Positions 53,618 through 60,783 of a stretch of 64,000 nt of DNA are shown here, one piece after another. Position 1 is the stretch's first letter; every line of letters begins with the position of its first letter. The position numbers and the translations under genes were made by a program. Source of the DNA: Dokdonia sp. 4H-3-7-5 (GTDB lineage: Bacteria; Bacteroidota; Bacteroidia; Flavobacteriales; Flavobacteriaceae); NCBI RefSeq assembly GCF_000212355.1, contig NC_015496.1:2450001-2514000 (forward strand), written 5' to 3'. The notes beneath the pieces are model-generated. The model made no database searches. It saw only the letters and a program-made list of their open reading frames with translations, and had not been told where the DNA came from.

Positions 53618-54872
53618 ACATAAGGTACTGCTTACGTATGCTTTTAAAGTTTTCTATATCCTTTATCCAGTCACGTTTAATCTCTTTAAAGGTATATCCA
53701 TCTTGAATTTGCTGCTGTAGTTTTTTATTACCTGCATGAAGGGTGAAACTAGCCGTTTTAAAGAATTTATTTTTATCAGTGCTTGCAGTATAAGCTTCTA
53801 TAAGCCATTCTAAATTAACGCGGCTCATGTACTCTTGATTACGTAAGTCTATGCCATAACAACGTTGTCCATTATGTTTAGGATCCTTTGATCCGAAGTT
53901 AGGCTCAGGAGTGTACGAGTATGTAAAATTGCTAGGTGAAAAATCTGGAGCTCCAAAAATTTGAAACTGCATTTCTGTTCCTCTTCCGGCATTAATGGTA
54001 GTTCCTTCAAAGAAGCCTAGGCTAGGGTAGAGGTTGATACTTTTATCATTAGGCAAATTAGGAGAAGGACGCGTAGGTAATGAATACGGGGTCGTGTAAT
54101 CCCAATTTTTTAATGGAATCACCGTAAGACTACATTGTATGTTATCTTTAAGCCAGCCCTCACCATTCACCATCATGGCATATTCTCCTATAGTCATACC
54201 ATAGACTAAGGGTACTTCATGCATCCCTAAAAAGCTTGTGTGCTCCTTTCCTAGCGTAGGACCGTCTATATAATGAGCGTTAGGGTTAGGTCTGTCTAGT
54301 ACAATTACCGGTATACCTTTTTCGGCAGCGGCTTCCATCACATAGGTAAGTGTAGATATATAGGTGTAAAATCGAACACCCACATCTTGTATGTCAAAGA
54401 GGATTACATCGAGTCCTTCTAGTTGTTCCTGGCTTGGTTTCTTGTTTTTACCGTAAAGAGAGATAATATTAAGACCAGTCCTTGGATCTTTTCCATCTTT
54501 TACTCGCTCTCCAGCATCTACATCACCGCGAAATCCGTGTTCTGGTGAGAAAACACGTGTAACTGTAATTCCGCTTGAGATAAGAGAATCTACTAGGTGT
54601 GTACTTTCCTTTTCAATATGCGGAGTACTTTTAAATATGAGTCCGCTTTTGTTTGTGACTACACCTACTTTTTTATCTTTAAGCAACGGTAAGTAGAGCG
54701 CTGTCCTATTGGCAGCGGTAACGATTGGTTGTTGAGAAGGAGTTTCTTGTAGTACAGTTTCTTTTTTTAATTCCGCTTTCGCGAAAGCGTTACTATCTCC
54801 ACCGCTATTTGCACAAGAAATAAGCAGTGTGAGCATTAAAAAAAGGGTATTTTTGAAGAAAATGAGACGCAT
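53610..54872 (-). CDS. DUF1343 (NamZ-type) exo-beta-N-acetylmuramidase lipoprotein
   Basis: The 420-residue lipoprotein has Cys20 in LTLLISC. The DUF1343 core shows KKVGVVTNKSGLI, FSPEHGFRGDVDAGERVKDG and LDVILFDIQDVGVRFYTYISTL, followed by VLDRPNPNAHYIDGP. Members characterised as NamZ remove terminal MurNAc from peptidoglycan fragments, so a role in cell-wall recycling at the envelope is likely. The palindrome copy encodes AFAKAELKK just after the lipobox, in the flexible linker. It is head-to-head with the next gene, with no base between the start codons. Confidence 0.88.
   Translation of the reverse strand: MRLIFFKNTLFLMLTLLISCANSGGDSNAFAKAELKKETVLQETPSQQPIVTAANRTALYLPLLKDKKVGVVTNKSGLIFKSTPHIEKESTHLVDSLISSGITVTRVFSPEHGFRGDVDAGERVKDGKDPRTGLNIISLYGKNKKPSQEQLEGLDVILFDIQDVGVRFYTYISTLTYVMEAAAEKGIPVIVLDRPNPNAHYIDGPTLGKEHTSFLGMHEVPLVYGMTIGEYAMMVNGEGWLKDNIQCSLTVIPLKNWDYTTPYSLPTRPSPNLPNDKSINLYPSLGFFEGTTINAGRGTEMQFQIFGAPDFSPSNFTYSYTPEPNFGSKDPKHNGQRCYGIDLRNQEYMSRVNLEWLIEAYTASTDKNKFFKTASFTLHAGNKKLQQQIQDGYTFKEIKRDWIKDIENFKSIRKQYLMYE
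54774..54789. repeat. TTTCGCGAAA palindrome copy 19 (16 bp), in the DUF1343 gene
   Basis: It is read as NAFAKAEL in the linker just after the lipobox, close to the divergent start codons. Confidence 0.85.
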
Positions 54873-56105
54873 TTGAATTTAGAGTATTTTATAGCCAAAC
54901 GCCTAAGTAGCGCGACATCGTATAAAAGTAGTGCTTCCAGTACGATAATTAAAATTGCCATCGTAGCAATTGCAATTGGTATGGTGATGATGCTTATATC
55001 GATTGCTACAGGACTAGGACTCCAGCGAGAGATAAGACAAAAAGTGTCTGCCTTTTCTGGAGATATTGTCGTGTCAAATTTTGACGGAAATAACAGTGAA
55101 GAAACTCCAAATCCAATTTCTATAAATCAAGATTTTTACCCAGATTTTAATGCAGTACCAGAAGTAACACATGTACAGGCAATTACTGTAAAAGCGGGTG
55201 TAATAAGGACTGCAGAGACCTTTGAAGGAGTAATTTACAAAGGGCTGGGTGATGATTATGACTGGAATCGTATCGAGGAATATATAGTAGAAGGCAGAAA
55301 ACCAGAACTTACGGGAGCGCTTAATAATGAGACTATCTTTAGTACGTATCTGGCAAACCGCTTAGGCTTTAAAGTAGGCGATAAGGCAATCATACAATTT
55401 GTAAATAAAGATAACATGCGTTTTAGACCGAGGGCACTAGAGATTGTAGGACTTTATGAAAGTGCATATCAAGAGTTTGACAAAGTGTATATCATGGGTG
55501 ATCGCCGTCACCTTACCCGTATTAATAACTGGGAGAAAGATGAGGTAGGATCTTTTGAGGTTTTTGTAGATGATTTTGATAATCTTGAGGCACTGAATAA
55601 TAAGGTGTATGAAAACTCTGGTTCTACTTTGAGATCTATCTCTGTAATACAGAGTAATTACAATATTTTTGAGTGGATTAAACTATTTGATTTCAATATC
55701 ATCTTGATCATTGTTATTATGATATTGATTGCAGGTATTAATATGATTGTGGCGCTGCTTGTACTAGTACTAGAGCGTACAAAAATGATAGGAGTACTCA
55801 AGGCACTTGGAGCATCAGACTGGAGTGTGCGTAAGATTTTTATTTATAATGCAATGTACTTAATAGGTCTTGGGCTCTTTTGGGGTAATCTTATAGGTTT
55901 AGGAATATTATATGCTCAGAAAATATTTGGTTTTGTGAAGTTAGACCCATCTACCTATTATGTAAGTGAGGCGCCAGTGCTCATAGACTTCTGGCATATT
56001 CTCTCTCTTAATGTAGGCGTGTTTTTGGTTTGTGTGCTTATACTCCTTATACCATCTTACATTATAACAAAAATAAGTCCAGTAAAGGCAATACGTTTTG
56101 AGTAA
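54873..56105 (+). CDS. FtsX/LolE-type ABC transporter permease
   Basis: This inner-membrane protein of 410 residues starts MNLEYFIAKRL with a TTG codon; this N-terminus is typical of flavobacterial LolE-like proteins, so the start is probably right. Transmembrane helices lie at about 24-46, 272-300, 320-350 and 375-400, with a large periplasmic MacB-PCD-like domain (about 48-265) between. The FtsX domain contains RTKMIGVLKALGASDWSVRKIFIYNA. It may help release lipoproteins to the outer membrane. The ATPase partner is not adjacent. Head-to-head with the NamZ gene. Confidence 0.88.
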   Translation: MNLEYFIAKRLSSATSYKSSASSTIIKIAIVAIAIGMVMMLISIATGLGLQREIRQKVSAFSGDIVVSNFDGNNSEETPNPISINQDFYPDFNAVPEVTHVQAITVKAGVIRTAETFEGVIYKGLGDDYDWNRIEEYIVEGRKPELTGALNNETIFSTYLANRLGFKVGDKAIIQFVNKDNMRFRPRALEIVGLYESAYQEFDKVYIMGDRRHLTRINNWEKDEVGSFEVFVDDFDNLEALNNKVYENSGSTLRSISVIQSNYNIFEWIKLFDFNIILIIVIMILIAGINMIVALLVLVLERTKMIGVLKALGASDWSVRKIFIYNAMYLIGLGLFWGNLIGLGILYAQKIFGFVKLDPSTYYVSEAPVLIDFWHILSLNVGVFLVCVLILLIPSYIITKISPVKAIRFE

Positions 56106-56138
56106 TTGATTATATTGATTAATTAGATTGGAATCCTT

Positions 56139-57758
56139 TTATAGCTTCCTTGTTTGTATATAGAAATCCTCTAGTATACTCATGTCAATTATTTTCTTAG
56201 ACATTTTAAGCTCTTGCCACTGATCTGCAGGTGCGAGCCATTGTAATTTACCATTTATCATTATAGAAAGTGGCATAGAGAAATCACTTATCACATTTGT
56301 GTAACGATAACTCAGCTTCTTTTTACTCACTTTATATTCAAAGGTTGGGATTTTTACCGTTCTTAAATATTGATCAAATATAGGAGCGAGGTTTTGATTC
56401 AGTTTTCTGGACATAAAATCTTCTACCATTGCACTTGTTGTGGTCTTATGGTAAAACTCCTTATTAAGTCCACGTAAAGTCTCTCGCCACAGCTCATCAT
56501 TATCTACAATGGTACGTATGGTGTGTAGCATATTTGCACCTTTATAGTACATGTCGCCACTTCCAGAACGATTTACATCGTAAGTACCTATGATAGGTCT
56601 ATCATTTCTAATGTTTTTACGCAGTCCAATTACATATTCACTAGCAGCGTCTTTGCCAAAATGATAATCTAGATAAAGATTTTCTGAGTAGTTAGTAAAG
56701 CTCTCATGAATCCACATATCTGCAACATCCTTATTTGTAATGTTGTTTGCAAACCATTCATGACCAGATTCATGTATAATTATAAAATCAAATTTGAGTC
56801 CTTGTCCTGTACCAGATAAATCTTTTCCTAAATAGCCATTCTTAAACTTGTTTCCATAAGTTACAGAACTTTGATGTTCCATGCCTAAGTAAGGAGCTTG
56901 TACGAGTTTAAAACTATCTTCATAGAATGGATAAGGACCAAACCAATGTTCAAAAGCTTCCATCATCATAGGGGCTTGGGTAAATTGAGCTCTTGCTTTT
57001 TTCTCATCTTCACGAAGTACCCAGTAACTCATATCTAGTGGTCCTTTCTCTCCCTTATATACCTCAGAAAAGTTTACATAATCTCCAATATTAATATTAA
57101 CTCCGTAATTATTTATAGGATTGCGTACCGCCCAATGATATGTTTTTGAAGATGTTGTACTGTCTATACCCACTAGTCGTCCATTAGATACATCTACAAG
57201 ATCTTTAGGTACTGTAACATGCATGTCTAGGCTATCCACTTCATCTGCTGGGTGATCACGATTAGGCCACCATATGCTGGAACCTATGCCTTGATTTGAA
57301 GACGCGATAAAGTGTTTGCCGTTGCTATCTTGCTGCCAAGTGATACCACCATCCCATGGTGGGTTTACAGCAGCGCGAGGTTTACCTTCAAAGCTTAATC
57401 TTATTGCTTTTAGTTCTCCTGCTTTTTGAGCAGATTCTAGTTGTATAAAATGGGCTGCACCTTCAGTACGCACGTCAAGAGAGTGTCCATCTTGCATTAC
57501 TGCTGTGAGCTCCATTGGGGATTGAAGATCTATTTGTAGCTCGGTCGTACCTTCTTCTAGTACACGATAGGTCATAATATTTGTACCTATTAAAGACTTT
57601 GATGCTGGTATTACCGTGACAGAAAGATCATAGTGAACGATGTTCCACCAGGCTCTTTGTGGAGTGATTGACCCTCGAAGGCTGTCTTGACGGGTAGCCT
57701 CTTGAGAAAACACAGATAGTGTGATAAAAGAAAAAACTAGGGTAAATAGTAAGCGCAT
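56139..57758 (-). CDS. Secreted M1 family metallopeptidase
   Basis: This zinc aminopeptidase of 539 residues has a signal peptide (1-19). The exopeptidase motif GMEHQ is at 292-296, the zinc site HESGHEW has His329, Glu330 and His333, and the third ligand Glu352 lies in MWIHESFTNYSE, 19 residues after His333, as in M1 enzymes. It lacks the long C-terminal helical domain of PepN-type proteins, so it is a short M1 form for the periplasm or cell surface. Downstream gene on the opposite strand ends 34 bases away. Confidence 0.92.
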   Translation of the reverse strand: MRLLFTLVFSFITLSVFSQEATRQDSLRGSITPQRAWWNIVHYDLSVTVIPASKSLIGTNIMTYRVLEEGTTELQIDLQSPMELTAVMQDGHSLDVRTEGAAHFIQLESAQKAGELKAIRLSFEGKPRAAVNPPWDGGITWQQDSNGKHFIASSNQGIGSSIWWPNRDHPADEVDSLDMHVTVPKDLVDVSNGRLVGIDSTTSSKTYHWAVRNPINNYGVNINIGDYVNFSEVYKGEKGPLDMSYWVLREDEKKARAQFTQAPMMMEAFEHWFGPYPFYEDSFKLVQAPYLGMEHQSSVTYGNKFKNGYLGKDLSGTGQGLKFDFIIIHESGHEWFANNITNKDVADMWIHESFTNYSENLYLDYHFGKDAASEYVIGLRKNIRNDRPIIGTYDVNRSGSGDMYYKGANMLHTIRTIVDNDELWRETLRGLNKEFYHKTTTSAMVEDFMSRKLNQNLAPIFDQYLRTVKIPTFEYKVSKKKLSYRYTNVISDFSMPLSIMINGKLQWLAPADQWQELKMSKKIIDMSILEDFYIQTRKL

Positions 57759-57805
57759 GTGAGTGTAATTATCTAATGGTGCAGATTTATGAATTTAAAG
57801 TAGCT

Positions 57806-58345
57806 TTAAAAAGCAATGAGCGTGTAACCTTCCATTTGCGATTGACTTAAAACTGTCATTGCCGAAAGTCCTACATCAATCATTTCCAGTCTTCGTTCTT
57901 TGGTAATATTACGCGCTCCAGCAGTTTGACCACAAAGGATGAGTGATACGTTTGCTTCTTTTAAGGCTTCTAGTAATTCAATGTTAGGATTATCTACGCC
58001 AAATTTCTCCTTATACAATTCATTAGTAAGCATTCCATAAGCTGCTTGTCCGTGTATAGCGGCCCGTATGTGCATATTTGTTGCAGGAACACCTGCTTTC
58101 TCTTGCATATTAAGAAATCTCGCCATCGTCTCAATGTATGGATTGCGCAAACTTGGATTTTCAGGTGCTTTTGCTACATCAAACACTACTTTGAAAATTG
58201 CGGTAGTATCTGTTTTAAAATCAGGATTATTAACTTCATAAGTTTTACCAAAATCACTTATAACGTTACCTGGAGTAGATATAGGTTGTTGAGCATACGC
58301 TTTCGCAAAAGCGAGACAAAAAAAAAGTAAAAAACTATATTTCAT
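57806..58345 (-). CDS. Exported DsrE-family protein, next to blh
   Basis: The 179-residue protein has a signal peptide whose c-region is AFAKAYAQQ, encoded by a decayed palindrome copy (TTTCGCAAAA at 58301). The DsrE-like domain covers about 45-175: FKVVFDVAKAP, NMHIRAAIHGQAAYGML, and ANVSLILCGQTAGARNI with Cys, a position that often carries sulfur in DsrE proteins. Its exported location is unusual for a sulfur-relay fold. It begins 1 base after blh on the same strand, so the pair is cotranscribed. Confidence 0.85.
   Translation of the reverse strand: MKYSFLLFFCLAFAKAYAQQPISTPGNVISDFGKTYEVNNPDFKTDTTAIFKVVFDVAKAPENPSLRNPYIETMARFLNMQEKAGVPATNMHIRAAIHGQAAYGMLTNELYKEKFGVDNPNIELLEALKEANVSLILCGQTAGARNITKERRLEMIDVGLSAMTVLSQSQMEGYTLIAF
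58301..58310. repeat. Degenerate palindrome copy in the DsrE gene
   Basis: TACGCTTTCGCAAAAGCGAG has one core mismatch; it still encodes AFAKA, in the signal peptide. Confidence 0.6.
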
Positions 58346-58346
58346 T

Positions 58347-59252
58347 CTAGTGAGTTTTGGTGTTATCGTTTTTCTTTTTAAACATCAATGATATAATCAA
58401 GGAGTGTGGAAATGTTACCGCAGCAATAAAGGAAAAGAAAATTGCAAAAAATAACACACTTTCCTTGAGCCAAAAATAGCTTATACCAATCCCGATAATT
58501 GAAATAATCCAATAAGGCAGTGCATTTTTAACATAGAGCCATATGGTTTGATTAGTAAAACTACCATATATAAAGTGAATTTGTTCAAAAAGGGAAGGAA
58601 GACTATGCCACAACACGAAGTATATAGTAAAGCCCCAAATGAGAGATGACATTTTGAAGATTACAAGAAGTAAGCCTAAAAAGAAGAGTTCTTTTAATAT
58701 GAGTTTTTTAAAACTATCACTTTTATAAGTTAGTATGGCTCCTGTTATAAAAAATACTGCGAGCACAATGTACAAGGAGTATAAGAGAAATAAATGAGGA
58801 AAAGTTACTCCAGTAATTGCCAAAACAATACTCTCCACTTGCTGCTCATTAAAATAAAACAATATCAGTAGTATAAGCGCGCCATAACTGAGTTGTAGTA
58901 TAGAAGATAATAACTTGAGTTTTGAATCAACTTTAGACTCCCAATGTTGCTCGCCAAAATGGTATGCGCTAAAAATAATAAAGAGAATTACTGTGATAGA
59001 AGGGATGGTATAAAATGCTAGAAAAGTAAGCAGTACTGTAAGAACATAAAATAAGAGCGATTTAATGAAGCTCCGTTTTTTCTCTTTAGTAAATAACTTC
59101 TCTATTAATAATAAATCATTTGATCCATGTATGATCCCAAATGTGAGAATGAGTAAAAAACCCAAAACCAATTCAGCTTTGGTAGAAAATAGTGTGGCGA
59201 TCCATAAGCCCGCAAAACTACCTATGATTGTGATATTGAGAATTTTTGTCAT
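58347..59252 (-). CDS. blh: Beta-carotene 15,15'-dioxygenase, Brp/Blh family
   Basis: This integral membrane enzyme of 301 residues cleaves beta-carotene to two retinal molecules, the chromophore of the divergent proteorhodopsin. It has about eight hydrophobic segments. Conserved His-containing blocks are HGSNDLLLIEKL, SAYHFGEQHWE, FVLWHSLPSLFEQIHF and TFPHSLII; the histidines are likely iron ligands. The carotenoid genes crtB, crtI and crtY are not in the window. It is divergent from the rhodopsin across 114 bases and followed at 1 base by the DsrE gene. Confidence 0.93.
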   Translation of the reverse strand: MTKILNITIIGSFAGLWIATLFSTKAELVLGFLLILTFGIIHGSNDLLLIEKLFTKEKKRSFIKSLLFYVLTVLLTFLAFYTIPSITVILFIIFSAYHFGEQHWESKVDSKLKLLSSILQLSYGALILLILFYFNEQQVESIVLAITGVTFPHLFLLYSLYIVLAVFFITGAILTYKSDSFKKLILKELFFLGLLLVIFKMSSLIWGFTIYFVLWHSLPSLFEQIHFIYGSFTNQTIWLYVKNALPYWIISIIGIGISYFWLKESVLFFAIFFSFIAAVTFPHSLIISLMFKKKNDNTKTH

Positions 59253-59307
59253 GAATAATTTAGGTGTTGATAATTTTAATTAAAAAATTATGAGAAAATA
59301 ATTATTT

Positions 59308-59343
59308 ATTTGTTTAACATTATCTAAATTTACTTAAACAAAT
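59308..59343. promoter_or_regulatory. Inverted repeat in the blh-proteorhodopsin intergenic region (operator candidate)
   Basis: ATTTGTTTAA (59308-59317) and TTAAACAAAT (59334-59343) form a perfect 10-bp dyad with 16 bases between. A third half-site TGTTTAA follows at 59343-59349. The dyad lies 23 bases before the rhodopsin start and 55 bases from the blh start, suited to a regulator that controls both genes. Confidence 0.6.
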
Positions 59344-59366
59344 GTTTAATTAAAAATATCAATGCT

Positions 59367-60101
59367 ATGAAATTTTTATTACTATTACTAGCCGACCCAA
59401 CAAAACTAGATCCAAGTGATTATGTAGGATTTACATTCTTTGTGGGTGCGATGGCGATGATGGCAGCTTCTGCTTTCTTTTTTCTATCGCTTAACCAATT
59501 TAACAAGAAGTGGCGAACCTCAGTCCTTGTATCTGGTTTAATCACATTTATTGCCGCAGTGCACTACTGGTACATGAGAGATTACTGGTTTGCTATTCAA
59601 GAGTCTCCTACATTTTTTAGATATGTAGACTGGGTACTTACAGTTCCATTAATGTGTGTTGAATTCTACTTAATTTTAAAAGTTGCCGGTGCAAAACCTG
59701 CACTCATGTGGAAGCTTATCTTATTCTCGGTTATTATGTTAGTAACAGGATACTTTGGAGAAGCTGTATTCCAAGATCAAGCCGCATTGTGGGGAGCTAT
59801 CTCTGGAGCCGCATATTTTTATATAGTATATGAAATTTGGTTAGGAAGCGCAAAGAAACTTGCAGTTGCTGCTGGTGGAGATATTCTTAAAGCACATAAA
59901 ATACTATGCTGGTTCGTACTCGTAGGTTGGGCTATTTATCCATTAGGATATATGCTAGGTACAGATGGATGGTACACGAGCATACTAGGAAAAGGAAGTG
60001 TAGATGTCGCTTATAACATTGCAGATGCTATCAATAAGATAGGGTTTGGACTAGTGATTTATGCACTAGCTGTAAAAAAGAATGAAGTTGATGTTGTTTA
60101 A
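59367..60101 (+). CDS. Proteorhodopsin, proton-pump type, green-tuned
   Basis: It is a seven-helix light-driven proton pump of 244 residues with an N-terminal hydrophobic segment. The retinal Schiff-base Lys224 is in DAINKIGFGLVIY; the proton acceptor Asp88, Thr92 and donor Glu99 give the DTE motif in RYVDWVLTVPLMCVEFY; His66 is the acceptor partner in AAVHYWYM. The spectral tuning position is Met96, not Gln, so green absorption is expected. The DTE pattern separates it from sodium-pumping NDQ rhodopsins. Promoter region shared with blh; terminator follows. Confidence 0.97.
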   Translation: MKFLLLLLADPTKLDPSDYVGFTFFVGAMAMMAASAFFFLSLNQFNKKWRTSVLVSGLITFIAAVHYWYMRDYWFAIQESPTFFRYVDWVLTVPLMCVEFYLILKVAGAKPALMWKLILFSVIMLVTGYFGEAVFQDQAALWGAISGAAYFYIVYEIWLGSAKKLAVAAGGDILKAHKILCWFVLVGWAIYPLGYMLGTDGWYTSILGKGSVDVAYNIADAINKIGFGLVIYALAVKKNEVDVV

Positions 60102-60135
60102 GTTTGATTAGTAAAAGGTGAAAACACTCAATTGG

Positions 60136-60166
60136 AAAACGCAACCAGCAATGGTTGCGTTTTTTT
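60136..60166 (+). terminator. Intrinsic terminator after proteorhodopsin
   Basis: AAAACGCAACC pairs with GGTTGCGTTTT (11 bp), loop AGCAAT, followed by a T-run. It starts about 35 bases after the stop. Confidence 0.93.
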
Positions 60167-60214
60167 ATGTGTAGGTTTTTTCAATTATTAAGATGTGTAG
60201 TAGGCTTATTGCGC

Positions 60215-60224
60215 TTTCGCGAAA
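60215..60224. repeat. TTTCGCGAAA palindrome copy 20 (core, intergenic)
   Basis: It lies between the proteorhodopsin terminator and the end of the convergent gene at 60311. The right flank (AATAG) departs from the extended consensus. Confidence 0.8.
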
Positions 60225-60310
60225 ATAGTCCAGGTCACTCAATAATTGCCAGCCTTTGTGAGTTGTTACTTTTACAAGCCTCTAAACTTTGAAATGATTA
60301 CAAGTAAATC

Positions 60311-60661
60311 TCACTCTTCCTCTTCTTGAAAAGTCTCTCTTGATAATAATTTACTAGAAATCTTATAAGTTCCAGCATACGTAAGACCAGCTTGACCTTT
60401 TCTAGAGGTCAAAAAAGCTTTTTTATACCATTTGGCATCTGTTGCCTTCTTTCTAAAATCTTCGTGCCTAAATGCCTTATAAGAGCTTCCATTATGCCAT
60501 GATTCGATGGTAAAGACACCTAATCCAAAATGCTCTGCGCGCTGAAGTACAATCTCAAAATCTGCCTCAGAGAACTGATAAGAGTCATCTGCCTCCGACT
60601 CTTTATTGAGATTAGTCAAATCATTAAATAGGTGCTGTTCTAAAAATTCTGTTTTTTCCAT
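60311..60661 (-). CDS. Hypothetical small protein
   Basis: The 116-residue soluble protein is acidic at the N-terminus and ends in EEEE. A central part reads AEHFGLGVFTIESWHNGSSYKAFRHEDFRKKATDAKWYKKAFLTSRKGQAGLTYAG, with mixed alpha/beta character and several aromatic residues, but no family is recognised. No signal or membrane segment is present. It is 122 bases downstream of the GMC oxidoreductase on the same strand and may share its transcript. Confidence 0.6.
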   Translation of the reverse strand: MEKTEFLEQHLFNDLTNLNKESEADDSYQFSEADFEIVLQRAEHFGLGVFTIESWHNGSSYKAFRHEDFRKKATDAKWYKKAFLTSRKGQAGLTYAGTYKISSKLLSRETFQEEEE

Positions 60662-60783
60662 AGTGGCGGTGAAGGTAGTGTTTAAAAGGGAAAAGTATCA
60701 CTTTTTTATATCTGGGAAGATGATTTTTTTGAGGTTGAGACGTTTCCTTGTTGGTTAAAGGGAGGCGCATCTTAATCTTTGTC

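Noticed and set aside
1121-60224. Palindrome copies as intrinsic terminators or parS sites
   Set aside because: Most lie inside genes without a T-run, and the sequence differs from the parS consensus; too many copies, too widely spread.
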